Below, in pieces: positions 1-6,395 of a stretch of DNA of 7,847 bases. Origin of the DNA: Gammaproteobacteria bacterium (lineage in GTDB: Bacteria > Pseudomonadota > Gammaproteobacteria > Chromatiales > Chromatiaceae); assembly GCA_029287695.1 (NCBI GenBank), contig JARFQQ010000024.1, forward strand, positions 1-7,847, in the 5' to 3' direction. The notes under the pieces were generated by a model. The model ran no database searches and was not told the origin of the DNA. It saw nothing but the letters and a program-made list of their open reading frames with translations. How positions within the stretch are numbered: position 1 is the first letter of the stretch; every line of letters starts with the position of its first letter. The position numbers were made by a program, and so were the translations under genes.

Positions 1-1
1 C

Positions 2-181
2 GGTGCCGTCGCCTGCTTCAAGGAAGCACACGTGGTGCCGCGCCTGCCGAAGACACGCTCGGGCAAGACGTTGCGCAAGACCATCAAGCAGATCGTCAAC
101 GGCCAGGAGTATGTCGTGCCATCGACGATCGACGATCCTGCCTCGCTCGATGAGATCAAGGAACTCATGGGCAGGGACTGA
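2..181 (+). CDS. prpE: Propionyl-CoA synthetase-like acyl-CoA ligase, C-terminal 59 residues (5' truncated by window edge)
   Basis: The reading frame is open from the left edge to TGA at 179-181 and gives the C-terminal tail of an AMP-forming acyl-CoA synthetase. The sequence RLPKTRSGKTLR (residues 14-25 of the fragment) is the conserved A10 motif of this superfamily. Its lysine (fragment residue 22) is the catalytic lysine of the adenylation half-reaction and, in Acs and PrpE, the known target of regulatory acetylation. The tail STIDDPASLDEI matches the PrpE/ACSS3 group (TIDDPA-LDEI) better than the acetyl-CoA synthetase tail. The enzyme would activate propionate, or another short acid, with ATP and CoA in the cytoplasm. 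The N-terminal acid-binding domain lies outside the window, so substrate choice cannot be checked; an acetyl-CoA synthetase paralogue remains possible. The next gene on the same strand starts 108 bp downstream, across a REP-like pair. Confidence 0.85.
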   Translation, partial: GAVACFKEAHVVPRLPKTRSGKTLRKTIKQIVNGQEYVVPSTIDDPASLDEIKELMGRD

Positions 182-200
182 TCGCACCATTGAAGAACAC

Positions 201-260
201 TGCAGGAGCCCTGCCCTCAGGGCGACTTGAAACCATCGCCGAAAGGGCTTGGCTCCTACA
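201..260. repeat. Pair of inverted REP-like elements (BIME-like palindrome)
   Basis: Two 26-nt units face each other: unit 1 at 201-226 (plus strand) and unit 2 at 235-260 (minus strand), with an 8-nt centre (227-234). Read in the same direction they agree at 19 of 26 positions by hand count, sharing GGAGCC, GCCCT and GGCGA blocks in the same order. Unit 2 begins TGTAGGAGC, the form common in Pseudomonas-type REP sequences. It keeps the GTAG foot that REP-associated tyrosine transposases (RAYT) recognise; unit 1 has GCAG there. The outer arms (GGAGCC 205-210 with GGCTCC 251-256) and inner arms (GGCGA 221-225 with TCGCC 236-240) can pair, so the whole block may form one long hairpin. Unit 1 also folds alone (GCCCT 208-212 with AGGGC 219-223). 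It lies between two co-directional genes, where it could stabilise the upstream mRNA or weaken read-through. No RAYT gene is present in the window. Confidence 0.7.
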
Positions 261-276
261 AGGATATTTCTGCTAC

Positions 277-281
277 TGAGG
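277..281 (+). promoter_or_regulatory. Ribosome-binding site fixing the MBL hydrolase start
   Basis: TGAGG lies 8 nt before ATG 290-292, a normal Shine-Dalgarno distance. The same frame is open back to TTG at 227, but that codon lies in the centre of the REP palindrome, so the extra 21 residues would be read mostly from repeat DNA. The ATG is therefore preferred. Confidence 0.6.
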
Positions 282-289
282 TTGAAACC

Positions 290-1246
290 ATGCCCCCCCG
301 CACCATCGATCTGAATGACAACATCACGCTTGTCGATGCGGAATATCAGTATCCCGGACTCGCGGCCACCTACATCGTGCGTGAAGGTGACGCTGCCGCG
401 ATCATCGAGACAGGCACCACCCATACCGTACCGATGATTCTCGCGGCACTCGAGGCGCGCGGCCTGTCGAACGAGCAGGTGCAGTACGTGATTCCGACCC
501 ATGTTCATCTCGATCACGCCTGCGGCGCCGGCGCACTCATCGAGCAATGCCCGAACGCACGACTCGTGATCCATCCGCGCGGTGCACGCCACATGATCGA
601 CCCCTCGAAACTGGTTGCCGGTACCATCGCGGTCTACGGCGAGGAGAAGTTCCACGCACTTTACGGCGACCTCGTCCCTGTACCGGAAGAGAGAGTGATC
701 GAGGCACCCGACAACTTCGAGATCTCGCTGAATCAGCGCATCTTCCGCTTTCTCGACACGCCCGGACATGCTTTGCATCACTTCAGCGTGCATGATCTCG
801 AGAGCAACGGGGTCTTCACGGGTGATACCTTCGGGCTCTCCTATCCGAATCTGAAGACACCTGCAGGCCCCTTCATCTTTGCAACAACGACACCTGTCCA
901 GTTCGATCCCGAACAACTTCACGCCAGCATTGACAGGCTCATGGACCTGAAACCGGATTATTTCTACCTGACCCACTTCGGGCGTGTCGAGGCAAGACAG
1001 GAACTGGCCGATCAGCTGAAAACCTCGATTGATGACTTCGTGAACATCGCGTTGCAGGAGAAGAAAACCCCGAATCGCGTTCAGGTCATCGCATCACGTA
1101 TCCTGGATTACCTGGTGGCGGGACTCGAGACCATGGAATGCAATTGCAGCGAGGATGACTGCCGCGACTGGCTTGCGATGGACGCAGATCTCAATGCGCA
1201 GGGCCTTGATGTCTGGCTGAATCGTCTCGAAAAACAGCGTGCCTGA
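290..1246 (+). CDS. Metallo-beta-lactamase-fold metal-dependent hydrolase
   Basis: This 318-residue protein carries the full metal-ligand set of the MBL fold: THVHLDH (His71, His73, Asp75, His76), His160 in TPGHALHH, Asp179 in FTGDTFG and His229 in LTHFGR. These ligands normally bind two zinc or iron ions in a hydrolase or related oxidoreductase site. The stretches HPRGARHMIDPSKL (95-108) and TTTPVQFDP (199-207) are, from memory, hallmarks of a widespread but functionally unassigned subgroup of MBL proteins, so the substrate is unknown. No signal peptide is seen, so it is probably cytoplasmic. After the catalytic domain there is a helical tail of about 75 residues containing three cysteines (284, 286, 291). 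The gene follows the acyl-CoA synthetase on the same strand, so a thioester or lactone substrate is conceivable, but that is only an inference from position. The start at 290 is chosen from its ribosome-binding site. It converges on the protease gene with 12 bp between stop codons and no clear terminator. Confidence 0.9.
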   Translation: MPPRTIDLNDNITLVDAEYQYPGLAATYIVREGDAAAIIETGTTHTVPMILAALEARGLSNEQVQYVIPTHVHLDHACGAGALIEQCPNARLVIHPRGARHMIDPSKLVAGTIAVYGEEKFHALYGDLVPVPEERVIEAPDNFEISLNQRIFRFLDTPGHALHHFSVHDLESNGVFTGDTFGLSYPNLKTPAGPFIFATTTPVQFDPEQLHASIDRLMDLKPDYFYLTHFGRVEARQELADQLKTSIDDFVNIALQEKKTPNRVQVIASRILDYLVAGLETMECNCSEDDCRDWLAMDADLNAQGLDVWLNRLEKQRA

Positions 1247-1258
1247 ATATCAGCTTGC

Positions 1259-3685
1259 CTAAACAGACGGCTGTCCGGAAAAGTGCTGGCGCAGCGTGAT
1301 CCATTCGGAAAGGCGCAGCTGAATCATGTAGTTCATGGTGCCCTCGGGATAGAGACCTTCACTGTCGGGACTTCCCGGTGCAAGTCCTGTAAAGAGTTCC
1401 ATGGCATGCTCGACATGATCAACGGCATGGATATGAAATCTGCCGGCCTCGACAGCATCGCGGACCGGTTTCTTCAGCATCAGGTGGCGCAGGTTGCTCT
1501 TTGGAATGATGACGCCCTGGTCACCGGTCAGTCCGCGCGCATTGCAGAGATCGAAAAAGCCCTCGATCTTTTCACATACACCTCCGATCGCCTGCACCTG
1601 GCCATGCTGGTTGATGGAACCCGTAATGGCCAGCGACTGATTGATCGGCACCTCTGCAAGCGCAGAGAGCAAGGCGCACAACTCGGCTGCGGAGGCGCTA
1701 TCGCCCTCCACATGCCCGTAGGTCTGCTCGAAAACGAGACTTGCTGAAAGCGAGAGCGGCATATGCTTGGCGTAGCGGGATGCCAGATAGGATGTCAGGA
1801 TCAAGACGCCCTTGGAGTGAATTGCCCCACCCTGTTCGGCCTCACGCTCGATATCGACAACCTCGCCTGCGCCGAGCCTGGCCGTGGCGCTTATGCGGCA
1901 TGGTATGCCAAAGGCATAGTCACCGGTCTGCAGCACAGTCAGTCCATTGACCCGAGCCAGTTGCATGCCTTCGGTATCGATCTGCAACGTGTTCTTGAGG
2001 ATCTCCTCCTGCAGCTGTTCCTCGATCTGGCTCGACCGTTCACGACGCCTGGCAATGGCAGTCTCGATATCTGCAGCACTGATGACAGCACGTTTCTCCT
2101 TGTCTGCATAGTGATCCGCTGAACGCAGGAGATCCAGCAGGCTGCTCATGTGGAGGGACAACTTGTCTGCACGCCAGGTCTCGCGGGCAGAGTGCTCGAT
2201 AACACGCGCCACACCCTCCTGGTCGATGGGGCGCAAGGCCTCCTGTTGCTGCAGTGTGGCAACCAGGCGCGCATAGGCCAGCTCGCTCTTCTCCCCGCGC
2301 GGCATCTCCTCGGAGAAGTCGGCGGGTACCTTGAAGAGCAGACCGAACTCCGGATCATAGGCGTTCAGCAGGTGGTAAAGCTGCCGGCTTCCGACGAGCA
2401 CGACCTTGATATCGAGCGGGATCGGCTCGGGTTCAAGCGAAATGGTGCTGGCAAGGCTCAGCTGGCGCTCGATTCCTTCAACGCGGATCTCGCGTGCGTT
2501 GAGTGCCCGCTTGAGACCTTCCCAGGAGAAAGGAGTCTTGAGGACCTTCTCGACGTCCAGAATGAGATAGCCGCCGTTGGCCTGGTGCAAGGCGCCGGCC
2601 TTGATCAGGGTAAAGTCTGTATAGAGTGTCCCCATGGAAGCCATGTGCTCGATTCGACCTATCAGGTTCTGATAGGTCGGGTTGTTCTCGTACACGATCG
2701 GCGCAGCTTCCGCATCAGAGTTATCGACGAGGATGTTGACCTGGTAACGGTTGAAGGCAGGATTCCCGGCAAGCTCACGCTGCTCCTCTTCCAGATCCGA
2801 CATACGGAACTGGTCGACATTCTCGATGATGTCTGCCTTCACGGCAGCAAGATAGGTCATGACATCCGGATAGTCGGCATACTGCTCCTCGAGTTCGGCA
2901 AGAAACCGTTCGACCGTCATGGCCATGGTTTCCCGGTCAAGGGCACGCATGCGCTTGCGAATCTCGCGCTGCCATTCAGGGACCTGGCTCATGGTCTCCT
3001 TGAGCTTCTGCTTGACCGCCTCCATGGAGGCCTCGAAACGCTCCTGTTCCTGCTCTGAGAGCTTCCTGAACGCTTCGTGGGAGAGGACCTTGCCATCCTT
3101 CTGGGGCGAGAGTGTGAAACCCGTAGCGCCGCGCATCAGGGCGATGTTACGGGAGGAAGCCATCTCACCGAGCTCGCGCGCGGCATCATCCTCCCGCTTC
3201 TTGAACTCCTCTGTAATCTCGTTGGCGCGTCGCCTGTACTCATCACCCTGGAAAGCAGCCGGGATCGCGCTCAGCAGGTCCTCGATGAGCTGCTTCATAT
3301 CCTGCCGCAGGCGTCGCCCCATCCCCGCAGGCAGCTTGATTACGACAGGTGTATGCGGCTGCTGATAGTTGGCGACATAGCACCAGTCGAATGGCGGCGG
3401 AGCCAGTCCGGCGCGTTCCTCGAGGGCTTCGCGCACGAACGTATGGCGTCCGAGGCCGGTTGAACCCATGACATAGAGATTGAATCCGTCATGCGCCATA
3501 TCGACGCCAAATGCGATGGCGTCGAGCGCACGCTCCTGACCGACAGCAGTGCCAGACGTTTCGAGATCTGCTGTCGTTTCGAATCCGAACTGCGACCTGT
3601 CACAGGCGCGATAGAGCTGGTCGCTCGTCAGTCGGTATTTGCTGGTATGCTCGGCCACGTTACTTCCGCCTGTTGTTATCCTCAT
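1259..3685 (-). CDS. Lon-related ATP-dependent protease (AAA_32 / LonB-like, YcbZ family)
   Basis: The product is 808 aa, a usual length for the long proteobacterial form of this family. Residues about 20-90 hold an N-terminal segment and a Walker A-like loop, GSTGLGRHT (74-82), where Arg80 and His81 replace the usual Lys-Ser/Thr. A long charged, probably helical insertion follows (about 145-300). GGYLILDVEK (371-380) looks like Walker B, and VVLVGSRQLYHLL (428-440) is a family motif. The Lon-type peptidase domain ends the protein: EGDSAS places nucleophile Ser663, and GGVCEK places Lys706. Their 43-residue spacing equals that of Ser679/Lys722 in E. coli Lon. It would degrade selected or damaged proteins in the cytoplasm; no membrane segment is seen. 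A second start, GTG at 3658 (codon 10), has a better ribosome-binding site (GGCGGA, 6 nt away) than the ATG at 3685 and may be the true one. The gene lies 51 bp after ald on the same strand and could be co-transcribed with it. Confidence 0.93.
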   Translation of the reverse strand: MRITTGGSNVAEHTSKYRLTSDQLYRACDRSQFGFETTADLETSGTAVGQERALDAIAFGVDMAHDGFNLYVMGSTGLGRHTFVREALEERAGLAPPPFDWCYVANYQQPHTPVVIKLPAGMGRRLRQDMKQLIEDLLSAIPAAFQGDEYRRRANEITEEFKKREDDAARELGEMASSRNIALMRGATGFTLSPQKDGKVLSHEAFRKLSEQEQERFEASMEAVKQKLKETMSQVPEWQREIRKRMRALDRETMAMTVERFLAELEEQYADYPDVMTYLAAVKADIIENVDQFRMSDLEEEQRELAGNPAFNRYQVNILVDNSDAEAAPIVYENNPTYQNLIGRIEHMASMGTLYTDFTLIKAGALHQANGGYLILDVEKVLKTPFSWEGLKRALNAREIRVEGIERQLSLASTISLEPEPIPLDIKVVLVGSRQLYHLLNAYDPEFGLLFKVPADFSEEMPRGEKSELAYARLVATLQQQEALRPIDQEGVARVIEHSARETWRADKLSLHMSSLLDLLRSADHYADKEKRAVISAADIETAIARRRERSSQIEEQLQEEILKNTLQIDTEGMQLARVNGLTVLQTGDYAFGIPCRISATARLGAGEVVDIEREAEQGGAIHSKGVLILTSYLASRYAKHMPLSLSASLVFEQTYGHVEGDSASAAELCALLSALAEVPINQSLAITGSINQHGQVQAIGGVCEKIEGFFDLCNARGLTGDQGVIIPKSNLRHLMLKKPVRDAVEAGRFHIHAVDHVEHAMELFTGLAPGSPDSEGLYPEGTMNYMIQLRLSEWITLRQHFSGQPSV

Positions 3686-3736
3686 TCCATTATGGCCGCC
3701 TCGTGAAGATCGGGAATGCGCTCGATCAACAGAAAT

Positions 3737-4825
3737 TCAGAGATCGGGAAAGGTCTTCTCTACGCCAGGGTGCAGTATTTTCCCGTCACGCATGTTGAGC
3801 GCCGATTTCCGGCCTTCGCTCCTGGCGATGAAGGCATCAAGGCCAAGATTCGCGATCTCGCGCGTATAGGGTAGTGTTGCGTTACAGAGAGCCTGGGTAC
3901 TCGTGCGACTCACCGCCCCCGGCATGTTGGCAACGCAATAGTGCACCACACCCTCTTCGACATAGACCGGATCATGATGCGTTGTCGGCCTGCTGGTCTC
4001 GCTGCACCCTCCCTGGTCGATGCAGACGTCCACAAGCACAGATCCGCTTTTCATGCCTTTCAGCAACTGTCTGTTGATCAATTGGTCTGCACGACTCCCG
4101 GGAACAAGGATTGCACCGACGACGACATCAGCCTTCAGGGCATAGCGCTCGACCGCGTGCGGGTCACAGTAAACGGTCGTGACATTATCCGGCATGATCT
4201 CATCGAGGTAACGCAGACGATCGAGATTGATATCCATGATGACCACGTTGGCACGCAGGCCGGCAGCGACGCGCGCCGCGTTGGTACCAACCGTCCCTGC
4301 ACCGAGAACAAGAACATCGGCCGTCGCCACGCCCGTGACGCCACCAAGCAGGATGCCACGCCCGTTCATGGGTTTCTCGAGGAACTTGGCTGCCTGCTGA
4401 ATTGCCATTTTCCCTGCAACCTCGCTCATGGGTGTCAGCAGTGGCAATCTGCCGTGATCATCGGCGAGGGTCTCGTAGGCGACGGCGGAAATTCTCTTCT
4501 TGAGACACCCTTCCGTGAGCGAACGCGAGCTCGCAAAATGAAAATAGCAGAAGAGAATCTGGCCGGCCCGCAGTTTTTCGATTTCCTCATCGAGAGGCTC
4601 CTTGACCTTGACGACAAGCTCGGCGTTGCCGTAAACGGCATCGGCACTCTCGACGATGACAGCTCCCGCATCCGTGTAATCGTTGTCTTCATAGCCACTG
4701 CCAAGCCCGGCTCCTGTTTGAACAATGACCTCGTGCCCGTCCGAGACCAGCAGCTGCACGCCAACCGGACGCATGGCCACGCGATACTCATCACTCTTGA
4801 TTTCAGCCGGTATGCCAATCTTCAT
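3737..4825 (-). CDS. ald: Alanine dehydrogenase (NAD-dependent)
   Basis: This cytoplasmic enzyme reversibly deaminates L-alanine to pyruvate and ammonia with NAD. The 362-aa product matches the family length (about 370). Counted from the ATG at 4825, the known active-site residues fall exactly where they do in Mycobacterium tuberculosis Ald: Arg15 (EYRVA), Lys75 (VKVKEP), His96 (YFHF) and Asp270 (IDQGG). The NAD-binding domain has GAGTVG (175-180) with Asp198 (MDIN) positioned to hold the adenine ribose. HYCVANMPGAVSRTST (295-310) is the family signature, with Ser306 where proline is commoner. The frame is open to TTG 4843, but GAGGG at 4834-4838, 8 nt before ATG 4825, and correct alignment of the N terminus favour 4825. 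The upstream lipoprotein gene ends 14 bp before the ATG, suggesting an operon. No AldR/Lrp-type regulator gene is nearby. Confidence 0.96.
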   Translation of the reverse strand: MKIGIPAEIKSDEYRVAMRPVGVQLLVSDGHEVIVQTGAGLGSGYEDNDYTDAGAVIVESADAVYGNAELVVKVKEPLDEEIEKLRAGQILFCYFHFASSRSLTEGCLKKRISAVAYETLADDHGRLPLLTPMSEVAGKMAIQQAAKFLEKPMNGRGILLGGVTGVATADVLVLGAGTVGTNAARVAAGLRANVVIMDINLDRLRYLDEIMPDNVTTVYCDPHAVERYALKADVVVGAILVPGSRADQLINRQLLKGMKSGSVLVDVCIDQGGCSETSRPTTHHDPVYVEEGVVHYCVANMPGAVSRTSTQALCNATLPYTREIANLGLDAFIARSEGRKSALNMRDGKILHPGVEKTFPDL

Positions 4826-4833
4826 TCCTGTGT

Positions 4834-4838
4834 CCCTC
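4834..4838 (-). promoter_or_regulatory. Ribosome-binding site of ald
   Basis: On the minus strand GAGGG precedes ATG 4825 by 8 nt. It lies just past the TGA stop (4842-4840) of the lipoprotein gene, so ribosomes finishing that gene would release next to the ald start. This supports translational coupling and rules against the upstream TTG at 4843. Confidence 0.55.
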
Positions 4839-4839
4839 T

Positions 4840-5169
4840 TCAATTAACGGGCGGCCTGAGTGGGCAGACCTCCCTGCCGGCCTGTTCGGCACGGACATTG
4901 CCGATGTCGGGCTCTGAACGCATCTGGCCGACGACGCGGGTGTAATCGCTGAACGAAACGCTTTCGTCAAACAGAATGACCACCGAAGCGTCACTATGAA
5001 CATTATAGGAGGCATTGCCCCCGAGCTCGTTCTCGAACAGGATGGTGGCAACTGCATAGTCGGCAGCCTGTTGCCGGCTTCTCTCTGCTTGCGTCAGGGC
5101 TGTCTGTCCCGTGCAGGATGCGAGCAGGAAAAGAGCAGAAAAAAGGAATATATTTATATTATTTTTCAT
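4840..5169 (-). CDS. Small predicted outer-membrane lipoprotein of unknown function
   Basis: I do not recognise this 109-aa protein. Its N terminus is a lipoprotein signal: one lysine, a hydrophobic stretch (about 5-17) and the lipobox L16-A17-S18-C19. Signal peptidase II would cut before Cys19. Thr at +2 is not the Asp inner-membrane retention signal, so in a Gram-negative cell it should go to the outer membrane. The mature part starts with a polar helix (QAERSRQQAADYAVATILFE, 27-46). It continues into a probably strand-rich section (SYNVHSDASVVILF, 54-67) and a second helix and strand, with one more cysteine (Cys102) and a proline-rich end. The first codons are very AT-rich and unlike the rest of the gene, which is common for secreted-protein starts. 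The gene precedes ald by 14 bp. A role linked to alanine use is possible from that position only. The reading frame looks real because of the signal peptide and tight junction. Confidence 0.75.
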   Translation of the reverse strand: MKNNINIFLFSALFLLASCTGQTALTQAERSRQQAADYAVATILFENELGGNASYNVHSDASVVILFDESVSFSDYTRVVGQMRSEPDIGNVRAEQAGREVCPLRPPVN

Positions 5170-5217
5170 GTGTTTATATTACTTTATTAATTCATTTTAT
5201 ATTAAATGGAATCTTTC
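5170..5217 (-). promoter_or_regulatory. AT-rich leader, probable promoter region of lipoprotein-ald unit
   Basis: This stretch is almost entirely A and T and stands out sharply from its surroundings. It lies directly before the lipoprotein start at 5169. Minus-strand candidates for a -10 box are TTTAAT and TATAAA (about 5198-5205), but no good -35 partner sits 16-18 bp upstream, so no exact promoter is called. No strong Shine-Dalgarno site is visible before ATG 5169 either; the nearest purine run is AAAG about 13 nt away. Low mRNA structure may compensate. The remainder of the 101-bp gap (5218-5270) is GC-richer and shows nothing convincing. Confidence 0.4.
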
Positions 5218-5270
5218 GACCATGCCATCTCCTGCGTGCTCCCAGCAAACCGAAACAGGCCTTTCACCTG

Positions 5271-5756
5271 CTACCCGGATAATTGCCCTTCTCCCTGCAC
5301 AAGAGCGATGAGTCCGGCAATCACGCCCCTGACCCTTGTATAGATTTCCGGCGAACCGCTTGCACGCGGACCGGCAACATTGAGCAGCCTCACATCCCTC
5401 GTGCGCACGAATTCCGCCAGCGCACGGATGGATGCAGCATTATCAAGCCGCGCGAGATCGATCTCGAGGCAGGGCTTCTGCTCCTCCCGGCAGAATCTCA
5501 CTGTCTGCAGCGTGCCACCACTCAGACCGCCTGCATGAAATGCGACTGTTGCATCAGCAACACGCACGTTCATGAGCGTCCGCTCCGAATAGCCGCCATC
5601 GATCTCCTCCAGCGGATAAGAGCTGTCGATGACACCATCCTCGGCCATACGACCCGACGGGCAATAGCCGCCCGCGGGGAAACCGGCCCCCAGTGCTGCA
5701 TCTAGAGCCGCCCTGTCCGCCCCGGTCTGGCCGCCGCTGATGATTTTTACAAGCAC
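5271..5756 (-). CDS. SLOG-superfamily 'molybdenum carrier'-like protein (cpYpsA / MoCo_carrier family)
   Basis: The 161-aa product has the motif set of the putative molybdenum-carrier family (Pfam MoCo_carrier): IISGGQTGADRAALDAA (5-21), GGYCPSGRMAEDG (29-41), YSERTLMNV (56-64), GGLSGGT (76-82) and LNVAGPR (125-131). The family has a Rossmann-like fold of the SMF/DprA-LOG (SLOG) superfamily. The glycine-rich loops are expected to bind a nucleotide, or molybdenum cofactor as in the Chlamydomonas carrier that gave the family its name. Its real role in bacteria is not settled. It has no signal peptide and should be cytoplasmic. The start is GTG at 5756, placing the SGGQTG strand at the usual distance from the N terminus. 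The histidine phosphatase gene ends 10 bp upstream, so translation is probably coupled; no strong Shine-Dalgarno site is seen. No molybdenum-cofactor synthesis genes lie in the window to support the name. Confidence 0.85.
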   Translation of the reverse strand: MLVKIISGGQTGADRAALDAALGAGFPAGGYCPSGRMAEDGVIDSSYPLEEIDGGYSERTLMNVRVADATVAFHAGGLSGGTLQTVRFCREEQKPCLEIDLARLDNAASIRALAEFVRTRDVRLLNVAGPRASGSPEIYTRVRGVIAGLIALVQGEGQLSG

Positions 5757-5766
5757 GGCGCACCAA

Positions 5767-6372
5767 TCAGTCGGTCTTGATGGTGCCTGCTACCGAAAAG
5801 CCGCCGTCCCGGTCGCGGCGTACGATCACCAGCTCGCCGGAATCAGGAAACACACCGGTCATGGCCGTGATATTGACCTGATGGGTTACGAGCACCAGGG
5901 GCTTGTCCGGATCACGCTTCTCCAGCCAATCTGCGAGTTCGGCTGTCTGCCGCGTTTCACGTTCGAAGTTACGGAAAAAGGAATTCAGGGAGGGTAACTC
6001 GTTGACGGGGCCAAGACCGAGCAGCTCGGCGGTATCGCGGCAACGGCACCACTGGCTCGTGTAAACATCCGCACCACTTGTTCCTTTCTCGCGGATGCGC
6101 TCACCGATACGCGTCGCCTGACTGCGCCCTTCTTCCGACAGGTTTCGCTGCGTGGAACAGTCGCCGAGCGTGAAGTCCGCGGGGTCACCAGTCCCCGGGG
6201 CCAGCGCATGGCGCAGCATGGCGAAATGATCAGGCTTTTGCAGTAGCTTCCACAGCGAGGCTTCGGTTGTCTGCCCGGACGCAAGGGACGCTGCCGGGAA
6301 GGCAAACAACAGCAGGAGAAACAGCATGCAGATACCGGGCACACGCCGGCTTCGTCTCGGGCAACTGGACAT
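5767..6372 (-). CDS. Secreted histidine phosphatase family protein (phosphoglycerate mutase-like)
   Basis: The protein begins with a signal peptide: a basic segment (PRRSRR), a hydrophobic core (MLFLLLLFAF) and a small-residue end (ASLAS), so it is predicted to be periplasmic. Counted from the ATG at 6372 (201 aa), the catalytic core is MLRHALAPG with Arg54 and His55, the phospho-accepting histidine; the usual RHG is RHA here. Other expected catalytic residues are Arg110 in SQWCRCRDTAE and His164 in LVTHQVN. GDCSTQRNLSEEG (70-82) is typical of a SixA-like or periplasmic subgroup. Cys72, Cys109 and Cys111 remain after signal cleavage and could form a disulfide. The substrate is unknown: a small phosphate ester or phosphoprotein. 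GGAG at 6381-6384 is 8 nt before ATG 6372 but only 2 nt before ATG 6378, so the downstream codon is preferred. The SLOG protein gene follows after 10 bp. Confidence 0.88.
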   Translation of the reverse strand: MSSCPRRSRRVPGICMLFLLLLFAFPAASLASGQTTEASLWKLLQKPDHFAMLRHALAPGTGDPADFTLGDCSTQRNLSEEGRSQATRIGERIREKGTSGADVYTSQWCRCRDTAELLGLGPVNELPSLNSFFRNFERETRQTAELADWLEKRDPDKPLVLVTHQVNITAMTGVFPDSGELVIVRRDRDGGFSVAGTIKTD

Positions 6373-6380
6373 GTTCATCT

Positions 6381-6384
6381 CTCC
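6381..6384 (-). promoter_or_regulatory. Ribosome-binding site deciding the histidine phosphatase start
   Basis: GGAG on the minus strand lies 8 nt from the ATG at 6372 and 2 nt from the ATG at 6378. Only the former is a workable distance, so the protein likely starts two codons after the longest frame. Confidence 0.5.
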
Positions 6385-6395
6385 GGATTACTGGT

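Noticed and set aside
118..138. ATCGACG tandem-like repeat in the prpE fragment
   Set aside because: It encodes the conserved STIDDP tail of the enzyme and needs no other explanation.
227..289. A longer N terminus for the MBL hydrolase starting at TTG 227
   Set aside because: The start codon lies in the centre of the REP-like palindrome and the added residues would be read mostly from repeat DNA. ATG 290 has a proper ribosome-binding site.
2150..3058. A 302-codon open frame on the plus strand opposite the Lon-related protease
   Set aside because: It is a shadow of the protease gene: no recognisable motifs and fully antisense to a well-conserved coding region.
3708..3727. GATCG...CGATC inverted repeat between ald and the protease gene
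   Set aside because: The 5-bp stem with a 10-nt loop and no T-run is too weak to call a terminator or an operator.
3941..4945. A 334-codon plus-strand frame opposite ald
   Set aside because: It runs antisense through all ald catalytic codons and shows no domain; GC-rich codon bias opens such frames.
5251..5268. Possible terminator after the SLOG protein gene
   Set aside because: Only a 4-bp GAAA/TTTC stem around AGGCCT, without a T-run; chance structure is likely.
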